64,000 nt of DNA from positions 372,001 to 436,000 of the forward strand of contig NZ_JAGEOJ010000002.1 of NCBI RefSeq assembly GCF_017573505.1, in the 5' to 3' direction. This document shows, piece after piece, positions 25,453 to 36,424 of the stretch. A program made the translations under genes and the position numbers. The DNA comes from Actinomadura barringtoniae. GTDB lineage: Bacteria; Actinomycetota; Actinomycetes; Streptosporangiales; Streptosporangiaceae. Below the pieces are notes generated by a model. It saw only the letters and a program-made list of their open reading frames with translations. It was not told where the DNA came from and did no database searches. Each line of letters opens with the position of its first letter. Within the stretch, counting starts at the first letter, position 1.

Positions 25453-27897
25453 TTAGGTGTGGTGGGGGACGACGGCCAGGCCGCCTGCTGTACGGGTGAC
25501 CGCTAGGTCTCCGCTCTGGTCCGTTCGGTAGACGTGGGTGCCGAGCTTTTGCAGCAGCGCGATCGTGGACGGGGCCGGGTGGCCGTAGTCGTTGTCGCGG
25601 CCCACCGACACGATGGAGATGCTCGCGTGCGCGGCGGCGAGGAACGCCGGGTCCTGGCTTCTGGATCCGTGGTGCGGCACTTTCAGGACCTGAACGTGCG
25701 GGACGCTCGCCGCCAAGGCCCGCTGTGCCTCGGTCTCCACGTCACCGGGCAGCAGCACGCTGAACCCGGGCCGCCGGGCCACCATTACGACGCTCGCATT
25801 GTTGACGGTCGTCCCGTCGTCGTTGAACAAGAGACGGGGCCCATCCGTCATCGGCCCCAGCACCTCCAAGGTCAGATCCCCGACGGTCCACCGTTGACCG
25901 GCCGCTGCGACCCGCATGATCAGGCCCGACACGAACCTCGTCTCCCGGCCCGACGTTCGCGGCGTCGTCACGACGGTCCCGACCGTCCGTCCATGCCGTA
26001 CGCCGGCCGCGCCGTCCACGTGGTCGGCGTGAGGATGGCTGAACACCAGCAACGGCACGTCCCGTACGCGCAACCTCGTCAAGCAGGCGTCCATCAACGC
26101 GGGGTCAGGGCCGGCATCGACGACCACCGCCTGGCCCGGTCCCGCCGCCAGGACGAGGCCATCACCCTGGCCGACGTCACATGCCACGAAGAACCAGCCG
26201 GGCGGCGGCCAGCCCGGGGCGAACACTCGCAACCCGACCACGGCGACCAGCACACCGGCCATCGCCGCGCCGCCGATCATGCGTACCCGCCGCCAGCGCA
26301 GCACGATCACCGCACAGCAGCCGCCCACGATCAGGGTCATCGCGCCCAGCGCACCGCCCGGCCAGGGCACCACCGCGTACGGGAGGCCAGACGCGGTCCG
26401 CGCCACCCACACGATCCAGCCGACCGCGAGACCGGCAGGCCACACCACGACCCGCGCCACGGGTAACGCGAACGGCGCGGTCACCCCTCCGATCACGCCC
26501 AGCAGAGTCGCGGGCGCCACCGCCGGAGCGGCCAGCAGGTTGGCGACGATCGACACCAGCCCGACCTCACCCGACAGCATCACCAGCACCGGCGCGACGG
26601 CGACCTCGGCGGCCCCGGCGACCGCCAGCGCCTCCGCCGCGAACGCGGGCATCCGCCGCCGCAGCCGTTCACGCCACATCGGCGCCAGTATGAGCAGTCC
26701 GGCTGTGGCGAGCACCGACAGGGCGAACCCGTACGACCGCGCCAACGACGGATCGATCAGCACCAGGAACAACACGGCCGCGCACAACGCGGGCAGCCCC
26801 TGGCGCCGGCGTCCGGTCAGCATCGCCAGGAGCCCGATCACTCCCATCACGGTCGCCCGCAGCACGCTCGGCTCCGGCCGTGCGACGACCACGAACGCCG
26901 CCACCGCCAGGCCCGCCGCCAGAGGAGCCAGCCTCCGGCCGAACCCCAGCCATCGACACGCCCAGAGCACTCCCCCGATGACGATCGCCAGGTTCGCTCC
27001 CGAGACGACCAGCAGGTGGCTCAGTCCGGCCGTACGGAACTCCTCGGCCAAACGAGGATCCAGCTGCGACGTGTCGCCTACGACCATCCCTGGCAACACA
27101 CCCCGCTGGTCCTTCGGCAGGCGCTCGACCGCCCGCCGCAGACTGGCCCGTACTTTCTCGGCGCCCCGCTGCAGGGCCGACGGTGGCCCGAGCACGATCG
27201 GCGGTCCCCGTACGATCGCCGTGGCAGCCAGCAGCTCGGCCCCACGCGGCGGCGTCAGCCGGGCCATGAACCGCACCCGCTGGCTCGGCACCATCCCGAG
27301 CCACCGCCGGTCCGCCGCGATGAGCAGGACCGGCACCCGGACGCCCACCCGCCGCCCTCGTACGGACACGACTTCCGCCCGCGCCCGCACGAGAACGACC
27401 CGCTTGACGGCCTGCGGATCTCCGGTGACGACGGCCTCGACCACCGAGCTCCGCCCAGCGTTCGCCAGCTCCCGTACGGGCCCGGACGCGACCGCCGACC
27501 CACGTAATCCGACCCCCAGAGCCGACGCGGCCGCGCAAGCCAGCACCGCCACGACCAGGTCGCCCACCCGAGTCCGACCACGCCCTGGGCCGTTCACCCG
27601 AATCCGACCTAGCAATGGGCCGTTCACCCAGGTCCCACCGCGCTGTGGGCCGTTCACCCGGGCCCCACCGCTCAATGGAGCGCCTGCCCAGGTCCGACCG
27701 CGCACTGGACTGTTCACCCGGGTCCGTCGCATTCTGACCAGCACGAACACCAGGGCCGCAGCACCCGCTCCGGCAAGGCCGTACGCGACGACCGGTCTCA
27801 GGCCGAGCGTCACACCCGCCGCCAGCCACGCCGCCAACGCCGGCCCCAGGAGCCGCAGATCATGCCGCTGCCGCGGCATCTCGCCCAACTCGCTCAT
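25453..27897 (-). CDS. comEC: ComEC/Rec2-type DNA uptake channel protein
   Basis: This 814-residue membrane protein has an N-terminal hydrophobic part, a central competence domain (LSHLLVVSGANLAIVIG, then many helices) and a C-terminal metallo-beta-lactamase-like domain (FVACDVGQGDGLVLAAGPGQ, VFSHPHADHVDGAAG, VPHHGSRSQ). It would carry single-stranded DNA across the membrane, the MBL domain acting as nuclease. ATG 27897 is preceded by GGGAGGTAGGC; the frame is open to 27957. Residues 61-110 are five 10-residue repeats (VNGPxxGRTR), which is unusual. It follows comEA and precedes holA, the common actinobacterial order. Whether the organism is naturally competent is unknown. Confidence 0.93.
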   Translation of the reverse strand: MSELGEMPRQRHDLRLLGPALAAWLAAGVTLGLRPVVAYGLAGAGAAALVFVLVRMRRTRVNSPVRGRTWAGAPLSGGARVNGPQRGGTWVNGPLLGRIRVNGPGRGRTRVGDLVVAVLACAAASALGVGLRGSAVASGPVRELANAGRSSVVEAVVTGDPQAVKRVVLVRARAEVVSVRGRRVGVRVPVLLIAADRRWLGMVPSQRVRFMARLTPPRGAELLAATAIVRGPPIVLGPPSALQRGAEKVRASLRRAVERLPKDQRGVLPGMVVGDTSQLDPRLAEEFRTAGLSHLLVVSGANLAIVIGGVLWACRWLGFGRRLAPLAAGLAVAAFVVVARPEPSVLRATVMGVIGLLAMLTGRRRQGLPALCAAVLFLVLIDPSLARSYGFALSVLATAGLLILAPMWRERLRRRMPAFAAEALAVAGAAEVAVAPVLVMLSGEVGLVSIVANLLAAPAVAPATLLGVIGGVTAPFALPVARVVVWPAGLAVGWIVWVARTASGLPYAVVPWPGGALGAMTLIVGGCCAVIVLRWRRVRMIGGAAMAGVLVAVVGLRVFAPGWPPPGWFFVACDVGQGDGLVLAAGPGQAVVVDAGPDPALMDACLTRLRVRDVPLLVFSHPHADHVDGAAGVRHGRTVGTVVTTPRTSGRETRFVSGLIMRVAAAGQRWTVGDLTLEVLGPMTDGPRLLFNDDGTTVNNASVVMVARRPGFSVLLPGDVETEAQRALAASVPHVQVLKVPHHGSRSQDPAFLAAAHASISIVSVGRDNDYGHPAPSTIALLQKLGTHVYRTDQSGDLAVTRTAGGLAVVPHHT
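27568..27717 (-). repeat. Five 30-bp coding repeats in comEC
   Basis: Five consecutive 10-codon units encode VNSPVRGRTW, AGAPLSGGAR, VNGPQRGGTW, VNGPLLGRIR and VNGPGRGRTR. They form a basic Pro/Gly insert between the first hydrophobic segments and the conserved domain of ComEC. Confidence 0.93.
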
Positions 27898-28156
27898 GCC
27901 TACCTCCCATCGACGATCGACGCCTCTCGAACCCCCTCCACCCGCCGACACACGCACAGCGCTCCCGGAGCCCCATCACTCCGCACCAAACCCCGGTCCG
28001 TCCGCATCAGCTCGCGCCCGCACGGGACTTGGAGTGGGTGGACCGGACGTGCCCGACCCGGGGTGGGGGGACGTGGGCGTACCGGACCTGGAATGGGCGG
28101 ACGCGGCTGGGCCGGGCTTGGGGAGGATGGGCGTGGGCATGTTGGGCTCGGGTGGA

Positions 28157-28876
28157 TTAGACGCGGACTAGGGGTTTTAGGTCGGTGAAGCGGCGGTTGC
28201 CTATGCCGGAGACTTCCTGGAGTTGGTCCACTGTGCGGAAGCCGCCGTGCTGGGTGCGGTAGGCGACGATGCGCTGGGCTAGGACCGGGCCTACGCCTGG
28301 TAGAGCGGAATCCAACTGGTCTGCGGTCGCGGTGTTGAGGTCGATGGGGGTGCCGGGGGCTCCTGATGTGGACGGGGCGGGGGCTTCGGGGGTCGGGGCG
28401 CGGATGCCTACGGGGATCTGCTCGCCGTCCACGACCTTGCGGGCGAGGTTGAGCGCGCCGGTCGCGGTGCCTGGGCGGACGCCGCCGGCGGCCTTGATGG
28501 CGTCGGCTACGCGGGCGCCGTTGGGCAGGGTGAAGACGCCGGGGCGGCGGACCTTGCCGGAGACGTCGACGACGACCTGTGCCGCCGCCTGGGTGGTGAT
28601 GGGCGGTGGGCTCAACGTTGCGGGAGAAGGCGCCTGGGCCGGCTCTGGGCGGGGGCGTGCCATCCAGAGGTATCCGGCGGCGGCCAGGGCGGCGATGACG
28701 GCCACCAGAGCTAGCGTCTTGGCGCCGGAGGGGCCGGGATCCAGGCGTGGTGCCGGGTCGTCCGGCAGGTCAGGCGGCGAACGTAAGTAGACCGCGGGCG
28801 GCTCTGCGGGGGCCAGGCCTGGGATGCGGGCCAGCAGCGCGCGGAGCCTGTCGGAGGCTCCGTTGTGGTGTCTCAT
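28157..28876 (-). CDS. comEA: ComEA-type DNA-binding competence protein
   Basis: This 239-residue single-pass protein has a cytoplasmic head (1-50), one transmembrane helix (TLALVAVIAALAAAGYLWMA), an SLBB-like domain (VVVDVSGKVRRPGVFTLP) and a C-terminal double helix-hairpin-helix (IDLNTATADQLDSALPGVGP, FRTVDQLQEVSGIGNRRF). It would bind incoming double-stranded DNA outside the membrane and hand it to ComEC. The 259-bp spacer to comEC is G-rich on the plus strand with loose repeats. It is divergent from the LAL regulator gene, 238 bp away. Confidence 0.92.
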   Translation of the reverse strand: MRHHNGASDRLRALLARIPGLAPAEPPAVYLRSPPDLPDDPAPRLDPGPSGAKTLALVAVIAALAAAGYLWMARPRPEPAQAPSPATLSPPPITTQAAAQVVVDVSGKVRRPGVFTLPNGARVADAIKAAGGVRPGTATGALNLARKVVDGEQIPVGIRAPTPEAPAPSTSGAPGTPIDLNTATADQLDSALPGVGPVLAQRIVAYRTQHGGFRTVDQLQEVSGIGNRRFTDLKPLVRV

Positions 28877-29114
28877 GCCGTACGACGCTAGGTGGGGTCA
28901 GAAGCCCGCGACAGACCTCGGCGAGATTGTGGATAACTGGCCGGTGCGGGCCGTCTCGACGACGTCCGGGCCGTTCTGACGACCTGAGACGGGCGTGTTT
29001 CGGGGACCAATTCGGCCATGGCGTAAAAGATCTTGAGGGGGTTTAATGAGGTGACGGGGCCGTTGGGTGCAGTCCAATCCATGAGACACGCGTCGGAGAG
29101 CGGATGCGCGGCCT

Positions 29115-32039
<2,925 letters not shown>

Positions 32040-32061
32040 CCCCACCCAGCCGAGGCCGACC

Positions 32062-32380
32062 CCGCCCAGGCCGCCGCCAACCGCACAGCCCGGGGCCAAC
32101 CACACAGCCCGGGGCCAACCACACAGCCCGGGGCCGACCACCCGGCCCGCGGCTAACCCCACTCGGCCCGGGGCCGATCTTGCCCGGCCCGCCGCTAACC
32201 AGTCGGCCCGCCGCTGAACCCGCCCAGCCCGCCGCTAACCACACAGCGCGCGGCTGCTGACCCCACCCGGCGTCCGGCTAACCGCCCGGCCCGCGGCTGA
32301 CCCCACCCGGCCCGGGATCTGCCGCCCCACTAACCATCCGGCGCGCGGCCGACCCCACCCGGCCCGGGGCTGCTTGCGCC
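32062..32380. repeat. 19/21-bp GC-rich minisatellite
   Basis: Units of the form CAGCCCGGGGCCAACCACA recur at 32086, 32105, 32124 and 32143 (19-base step), then as CGGCCCGCGGCTAACCCCACT-like units with alternating 21- and 19-base steps (32164, 32185, 32204, 32225, 32244). It occupies much of the 640 bp between the LAL gene and the secreted operon. The later part of the gap is AT-richer and may hold the operon promoter, which I could not define. Confidence 0.88.
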
Positions 32381-32543
32381 AGCCCGGGACATGCCGCCCC
32401 CACCAGGGCGCCGGGACCTGCTGGTCTTCATGGCGTGCGGCCGATCTTCGGGGACCCCCATTGGTTTCCGGGCGGTCGGGGGATCCGCCGAATGGGTGAT
32501 CTCCCCCATGTTCCGGTGCCTTGCTCGCCGCGATTCTGACGCC

Positions 32544-32639
32544 ATGTCCAATTCTCATCGCGATTGCCTGCTCGAGCCTGACGAGGCGGATGAGACAGAC
32601 GATCCCGAAGCGGATGACGAGGAATGGGTGGACGCCTGA
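32544..32639 (+). CDS. Possible small acidic peptide ORF
   Basis: A 31-codon frame starts at ATG 32544 (MSNSHRDCLLEPDEADETDD) and ends at TGA 32639, 38 bases before the secreted-operon start. The product would be highly acidic, with 13 Asp/Glu and a single Cys. No Shine-Dalgarno sequence precedes it, so it would need a leaderless start or a longer form beginning at ATG 32508. It could be a leader peptide of the operon or chance; I keep it at low confidence. Confidence 0.3.
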   Translation: MSNSHRDCLLEPDEADETDDPEADDEEWVDA

Positions 32640-32677
32640 GCCCACCGCACGTGATCCGAGGAACGGCAGGAGGATCT

Positions 32678-35167
32678 GTGTCCAGATTTCGGCTGACCGC
32701 CGCGCTCTCCCGAGCGCGGCGACCATGGCAGAACGATCTACAACGACGGCGTGGGACGGCAGGGGTCGCGGTCGGCGTGACCGTGGTGCTGGCGGGGGCG
32801 GCCGCCGGGACTGCGACGGCGCAACCCGGGGAGTCCGCCCCGAAGCCACCGACGCGGCAACCGGTGGCACCGTTCGCGACACCCGCCGCGAAGGTGGTGA
32901 AGAGCGCGGACGTGACGCTGGTGACCGGCGACCGCTTCCGTGTGGACGTGGCGGAGGACGGGAGCCAGCAGGCCAGCCCACTGACCGCCGGTAAGAAGAG
33001 CAGCACGTTCGCCCAGTTCAGCTATGGCGGGGACACCTACGTGATCCCGGCGAAGGCCGCTCCGTACCTCGGTACGACGCTGGACCCGCGGCTGTTCGAC
33101 GTCGGCTACCTGGTGCGGGCGAAGCTCGACGACAAGCACGCCAAGACGCTGCCGGTGACGCTGAAGTCGACCGCCGCGAAGGCAGAGGCTCTGCCCGGCA
33201 CGAGCGTCACCTCGTCCTCCGGCGGAACGGTCCGCGCGAAGGTCGCCAAGAAGGAGTCGGCGAAGCTCGGCGCCCTGCTGGCCAAGAACTGGCGCACGGC
33301 GGCCAAGGGCGGCTCCGTCCCCGCACTGGCCGGTGTGAAGCAGGTCGGGGTGGCGGTCCCGAGCGGCGCGCCGAAGCTGCCCGCCGCTCCGCCGCTGGCG
33401 CAGTCGGCGACGGCCAAGGCGGTCCCACAGGCGGCGGCGCAAGGTGTGCGCTTCCACAACCTGACGGTCGACTCCGTCGATCTGGACGGGAAGCCGGGCG
33501 TGGTGGTCGGGTTCGTCCACAACGTGAACAGCCTCAGCCTGGGGAACTTCGCCCTCGACTATCCCGGCGACGGCAAGCGCGCCTTCAGCGTTCCGGAGGG
33601 GACGTACAGCATCGAGGCGAGCGTGTTCACCGGCCCGGCCAGCGACCTGAGCAACCGGGCCGCACTGGTCATCGAGCCTGAGATCACGGTGAGCAAGGAC
33701 ACGACGGTCACGCTGGACGCCCGCAAGGCGGTTCAGTACAAGCCGACCCTCGCCGCGCCCCCGAGGCCGGACATGCCCCGCATCGACTTCATGTCGTTCA
33801 TCCGCGAGGACGCGCTCGGCAACCAGACGGGCGTCCCCGCGAACGGGATGGGCGCGGTCGCCGGCTTCTTCAACATGCGGATCGGTTCGGCCTCCAGCAA
33901 CGGCTCCCCGAACCTGTACGTCACCCCGACCAAGCCGGTCACCAAGGGCAAGCTGCACTTCCTGGGGGTGACCTCGTTGACCTCGGGCACCGGGGAGGAG
34001 ATCGGTGCGGGCCCGACCTACAAGATGGTGCTCCCGTCCGAGGGCGCGATCTCCGCGAACCAGGCACCCGTTCTGGCCGCCTCGGACTTCACCACGGTGA
34101 AGGCACGGTTGCACGACCTGCCGTCGGACGACCCGACGAACGGGCCGTTGGGCTACTGGGCCACCGCGTTCCTGCCCTGGACGTGGACATCGATCGGGTT
34201 CACCGACACCCTGCCCGCTGGGGATCGCACCGACTACCTGTACAGCAGTGCCCCCGACCAGGTGGTGTGGGAGTGGTCGGACAACCTCAACGCGGGCATG
34301 CGGCTCAACGACCTGCGGAGGACGGTCAAACCGGGCCAGGTGATCGAGCAGGACTGGAACGGCGCGCCGCTGACGCCGTCCATCGCGGCGGACTACGTCC
34401 TGACCACCGGGTTCAACCTCGTCGCCGGCTCCCACGACGGCAAGGACACCAAGGCCCCGGTCGCCCAGATGTGCGCGGCGTGCCGCCAGGACGACCTCGC
34501 CGCGCTGTACCTAAAGGGCGGCGGCGACAACGACCCGACGCACCACTACTACTGGGCCACGACCGGTAACCGGGTCCGGTTCTACCGGAACGGCGAGCTC
34601 GCCTACACCTCCGACATCGAGCCCGAGGCTCCGAACCTTGGACCCACGAACCTGCCGATGCTGCCGCGCGCCGCGGACTACCGGCTGATCTGGAGCGCCA
34701 ACGACGAGAACGCCCCGGGAGCGGTCAGCACCACCGACTGGACGTTCAGGTCCGCGCCGGGCGGCGCGGCGGCGACGCTGCCGAAGACGGCGTTCTGCGG
34801 TGTGGACACCTCGCGCGGATGCTCGTTCGTGCCGCTGCTGTTCGTCAACTACGACCTGACGCTGGACGAGCACTCCCGCGCCAAGGCAGGGCAGGCGTTC
34901 GACGTCGGGTTCCGGGTGTCGCACCAGCAGTACCAGGCGGCACCGACCGGCGTCACGGCGACCGTGGAGGTCTCCTACGACGACGGCGACACCTGGTCCA
35001 AGCCGGTCGACGCCGCGGCGAACGCGGCCGGCGTCTTCCACGCGCAGATCACGCATCCGGCGTACGACCAGGAGCACCGCTGGGTGTCGCTGAGGGTCAC
35101 CGCGCACGGTACCGACGGCGCGTCCGTCACGCAGACGAACATCCACGCCTACCGGCTCGACGGCTGA
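32678..35167 (+). CDS. Secreted subtilisin-like protein lacking the catalytic domain
   Basis: This 829-residue exported protein starts at GTG 32678, six bases after AGGAGGATCT. A twin-arginine-like basic head and hydrophobic stretch (GTAGVAVGVTVVLAGAAAG) form the signal. Residues about 65-150 match the N-terminal prodomain of large actinobacterial S8 proteases (VTLVTGDRFRVDVAEDG, DTYVIPAKAAPYLGTTLD, RLFDVGYLVRAKLDDKHA). The S8 catalytic domain that should follow is absent: no DTG, HGTH or GTSMA motif is found, and the protein passes directly to the beta-rich C-terminal region (FHNLTVDSVDLDGKPGVVVG, EGTYSIEASVFTGPASDLS, TATVEVSYDDGDTWSKPVD). It opens a four-gene operon, 17 bp before the S53-like gene. 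It may act as an inhibitor, chaperone or scaffold. Confidence 0.75.
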   Translation: MSRFRLTAALSRARRPWQNDLQRRRGTAGVAVGVTVVLAGAAAGTATAQPGESAPKPPTRQPVAPFATPAAKVVKSADVTLVTGDRFRVDVAEDGSQQASPLTAGKKSSTFAQFSYGGDTYVIPAKAAPYLGTTLDPRLFDVGYLVRAKLDDKHAKTLPVTLKSTAAKAEALPGTSVTSSSGGTVRAKVAKKESAKLGALLAKNWRTAAKGGSVPALAGVKQVGVAVPSGAPKLPAAPPLAQSATAKAVPQAAAQGVRFHNLTVDSVDLDGKPGVVVGFVHNVNSLSLGNFALDYPGDGKRAFSVPEGTYSIEASVFTGPASDLSNRAALVIEPEITVSKDTTVTLDARKAVQYKPTLAAPPRPDMPRIDFMSFIREDALGNQTGVPANGMGAVAGFFNMRIGSASSNGSPNLYVTPTKPVTKGKLHFLGVTSLTSGTGEEIGAGPTYKMVLPSEGAISANQAPVLAASDFTTVKARLHDLPSDDPTNGPLGYWATAFLPWTWTSIGFTDTLPAGDRTDYLYSSAPDQVVWEWSDNLNAGMRLNDLRRTVKPGQVIEQDWNGAPLTPSIAADYVLTTGFNLVAGSHDGKDTKAPVAQMCAACRQDDLAALYLKGGGDNDPTHHYYWATTGNRVRFYRNGELAYTSDIEPEAPNLGPTNLPMLPRAADYRLIWSANDENAPGAVSTTDWTFRSAPGGAAATLPKTAFCGVDTSRGCSFVPLLFVNYDLTLDEHSRAKAGQAFDVGFRVSHQQYQAAPTGVTATVEVSYDDGDTWSKPVDAAANAAGVFHAQITHPAYDQEHRWVSLRVTAHGTDGASVTQTNIHAYRLDG

Positions 35168-35184
35168 GCGGGAGAGCGACTGAC

Positions 35185-36414
35185 ATGAAGATTTCCAGGA
35201 AGAAGCCGGCCGCGCTGGCGGCCGCCGGAGCACTGGCCGTACTGGCCGCGCTGTCATCCCCGGCGTCGGCGTCCCTCTCGACGTCCACGACCGCGACGGC
35301 GGCGGCAAAGGGAGCCTCACCGCAGGGGCGCCCGGTCTGCGCCGCCGACGACGCCAAGACCGACTGCATGCTGCGCGTCAAGCCCTCGAAGCCCCGCTCC
35401 GCGAAGGCCTCGGTCAAGGACGCCCCGCCCGGCGGGCTGACGGCGGCCGATCTTCAGGACGCCTACAAGCTGCCCAGCGACCTGCTGGGCGGCGGGAGCA
35501 CGATCGCGGTGGTGGTCCCGTTCGGCAACACCTCCGCCGAGAAGGACCTGGCCATCTACCGGGCGGCCAGCGGCATGCACGCCTGCGACGACGAGTTCCC
35601 CTGCTTCCGCAGGATCAACCAGCAGGGCGGGACGACCCCGCCGCCCGCCAGCCTGAACTGGACGCTGCACGCCGCGGTCGGACTGGACATGGCGTCGGCG
35701 GCCTGCCCGAACTGCCGTCTCCTCCTGGTCGAGGCCGACGACGACACGCTGGCGAACCAGGGCACCGCGGTCGACCAGGCGGTGGCGCAGGGCGCGCGCA
35801 CGGTCGTGGTCATGAACGGCTGGTTCCCCGAGTACGAGGGCCAGGACGCGCAGGCGGCGCACTTCGACCACAAGGGCGTGGCGATCGTCGCCGCCTCGGG
35901 GAACTCCTACTTCAACGGCGGGGGCCGGGAGGCCCTGCCCGCCGCCTACCCGTCGGTCGTGGCGGTCGGCGGGACCAACCTCTACCGGGACCCCTCGGCG
36001 AAGCGGGGCTGGGCCGAGACGGCCTGGCGGAGCACCACGTCCGGCTGCTCGCTGTACGAGAAGCGGCCCGCTTGGCAGCGCAAGGGCGACTGCGGCGACC
36101 GCCGCACCGTCGCCGACGTCGCGGCCGTCGCCGCGGACTACACACCCGTCGCGGCCTACGACTCCGCGAACTCGGGCTGGGTCCAGGTGTCCGGCGCACC
36201 GGTGGCGTCGGCGCTGATCGCCGGGGTGTACGGGCTGGCGGGCAACACCTCGTCCACACCGGCGCCCCGACGGCTCTACTCGAGCGCCCGGTACCTGTTC
36301 GACCTCACCAGCGGGGCGAACGGCTCGTGCGCCGGCAGCTACCTGTGCACCGCCGGCCGGGGCTACGACGGCCCGAGCGGCATGGGCGCCCCCAACGGCA
36401 CCGGCGCCTTCTAG
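35185..36414 (+). CDS. Secreted sedolisin (S53)-fold protein with all catalytic residues substituted
   Basis: This 409-residue exported protein begins MKISRKKPAALAAAGALAVL with an Ala-rich signal. The body follows the S53 fold: QDAYKLPSDLLGGGSTIAVV, MASAACPNCRLLLVEADDD, GVAIVAASGNSYFNGGG, LPAAYPSVVAVGGTNLYRD, GWAETAWRSTTSGCS, DCGDRRTVADVAAVA, WVQVSGAPVASALIAGVYGL and a Ca-site-like GAPNGTGAF tail. By alignment from memory, the catalytic Glu and Asp (W-x-L-E-x3-D) are H162 and G166, the oxyanion Asp (SGD) is N240, and the catalytic Ser (GTS) is P339. It therefore looks catalytically dead while keeping the fold. The gene sits 17 bp after the S8-like protein and 10 bp before the propeller gene. 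Confidence 0.85.
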   Translation: MKISRKKPAALAAAGALAVLAALSSPASASLSTSTTATAAAKGASPQGRPVCAADDAKTDCMLRVKPSKPRSAKASVKDAPPGGLTAADLQDAYKLPSDLLGGGSTIAVVVPFGNTSAEKDLAIYRAASGMHACDDEFPCFRRINQQGGTTPPPASLNWTLHAAVGLDMASAACPNCRLLLVEADDDTLANQGTAVDQAVAQGARTVVVMNGWFPEYEGQDAQAAHFDHKGVAIVAASGNSYFNGGGREALPAAYPSVVAVGGTNLYRDPSAKRGWAETAWRSTTSGCSLYEKRPAWQRKGDCGDRRTVADVAAVAADYTPVAAYDSANSGWVQVSGAPVASALIAGVYGLAGNTSSTPAPRRLYSSARYLFDLTSGANGSCAGSYLCTAGRGYDGPSGMGAPNGTGAF

Positions 36415-36424
36415 GAGACGACTC

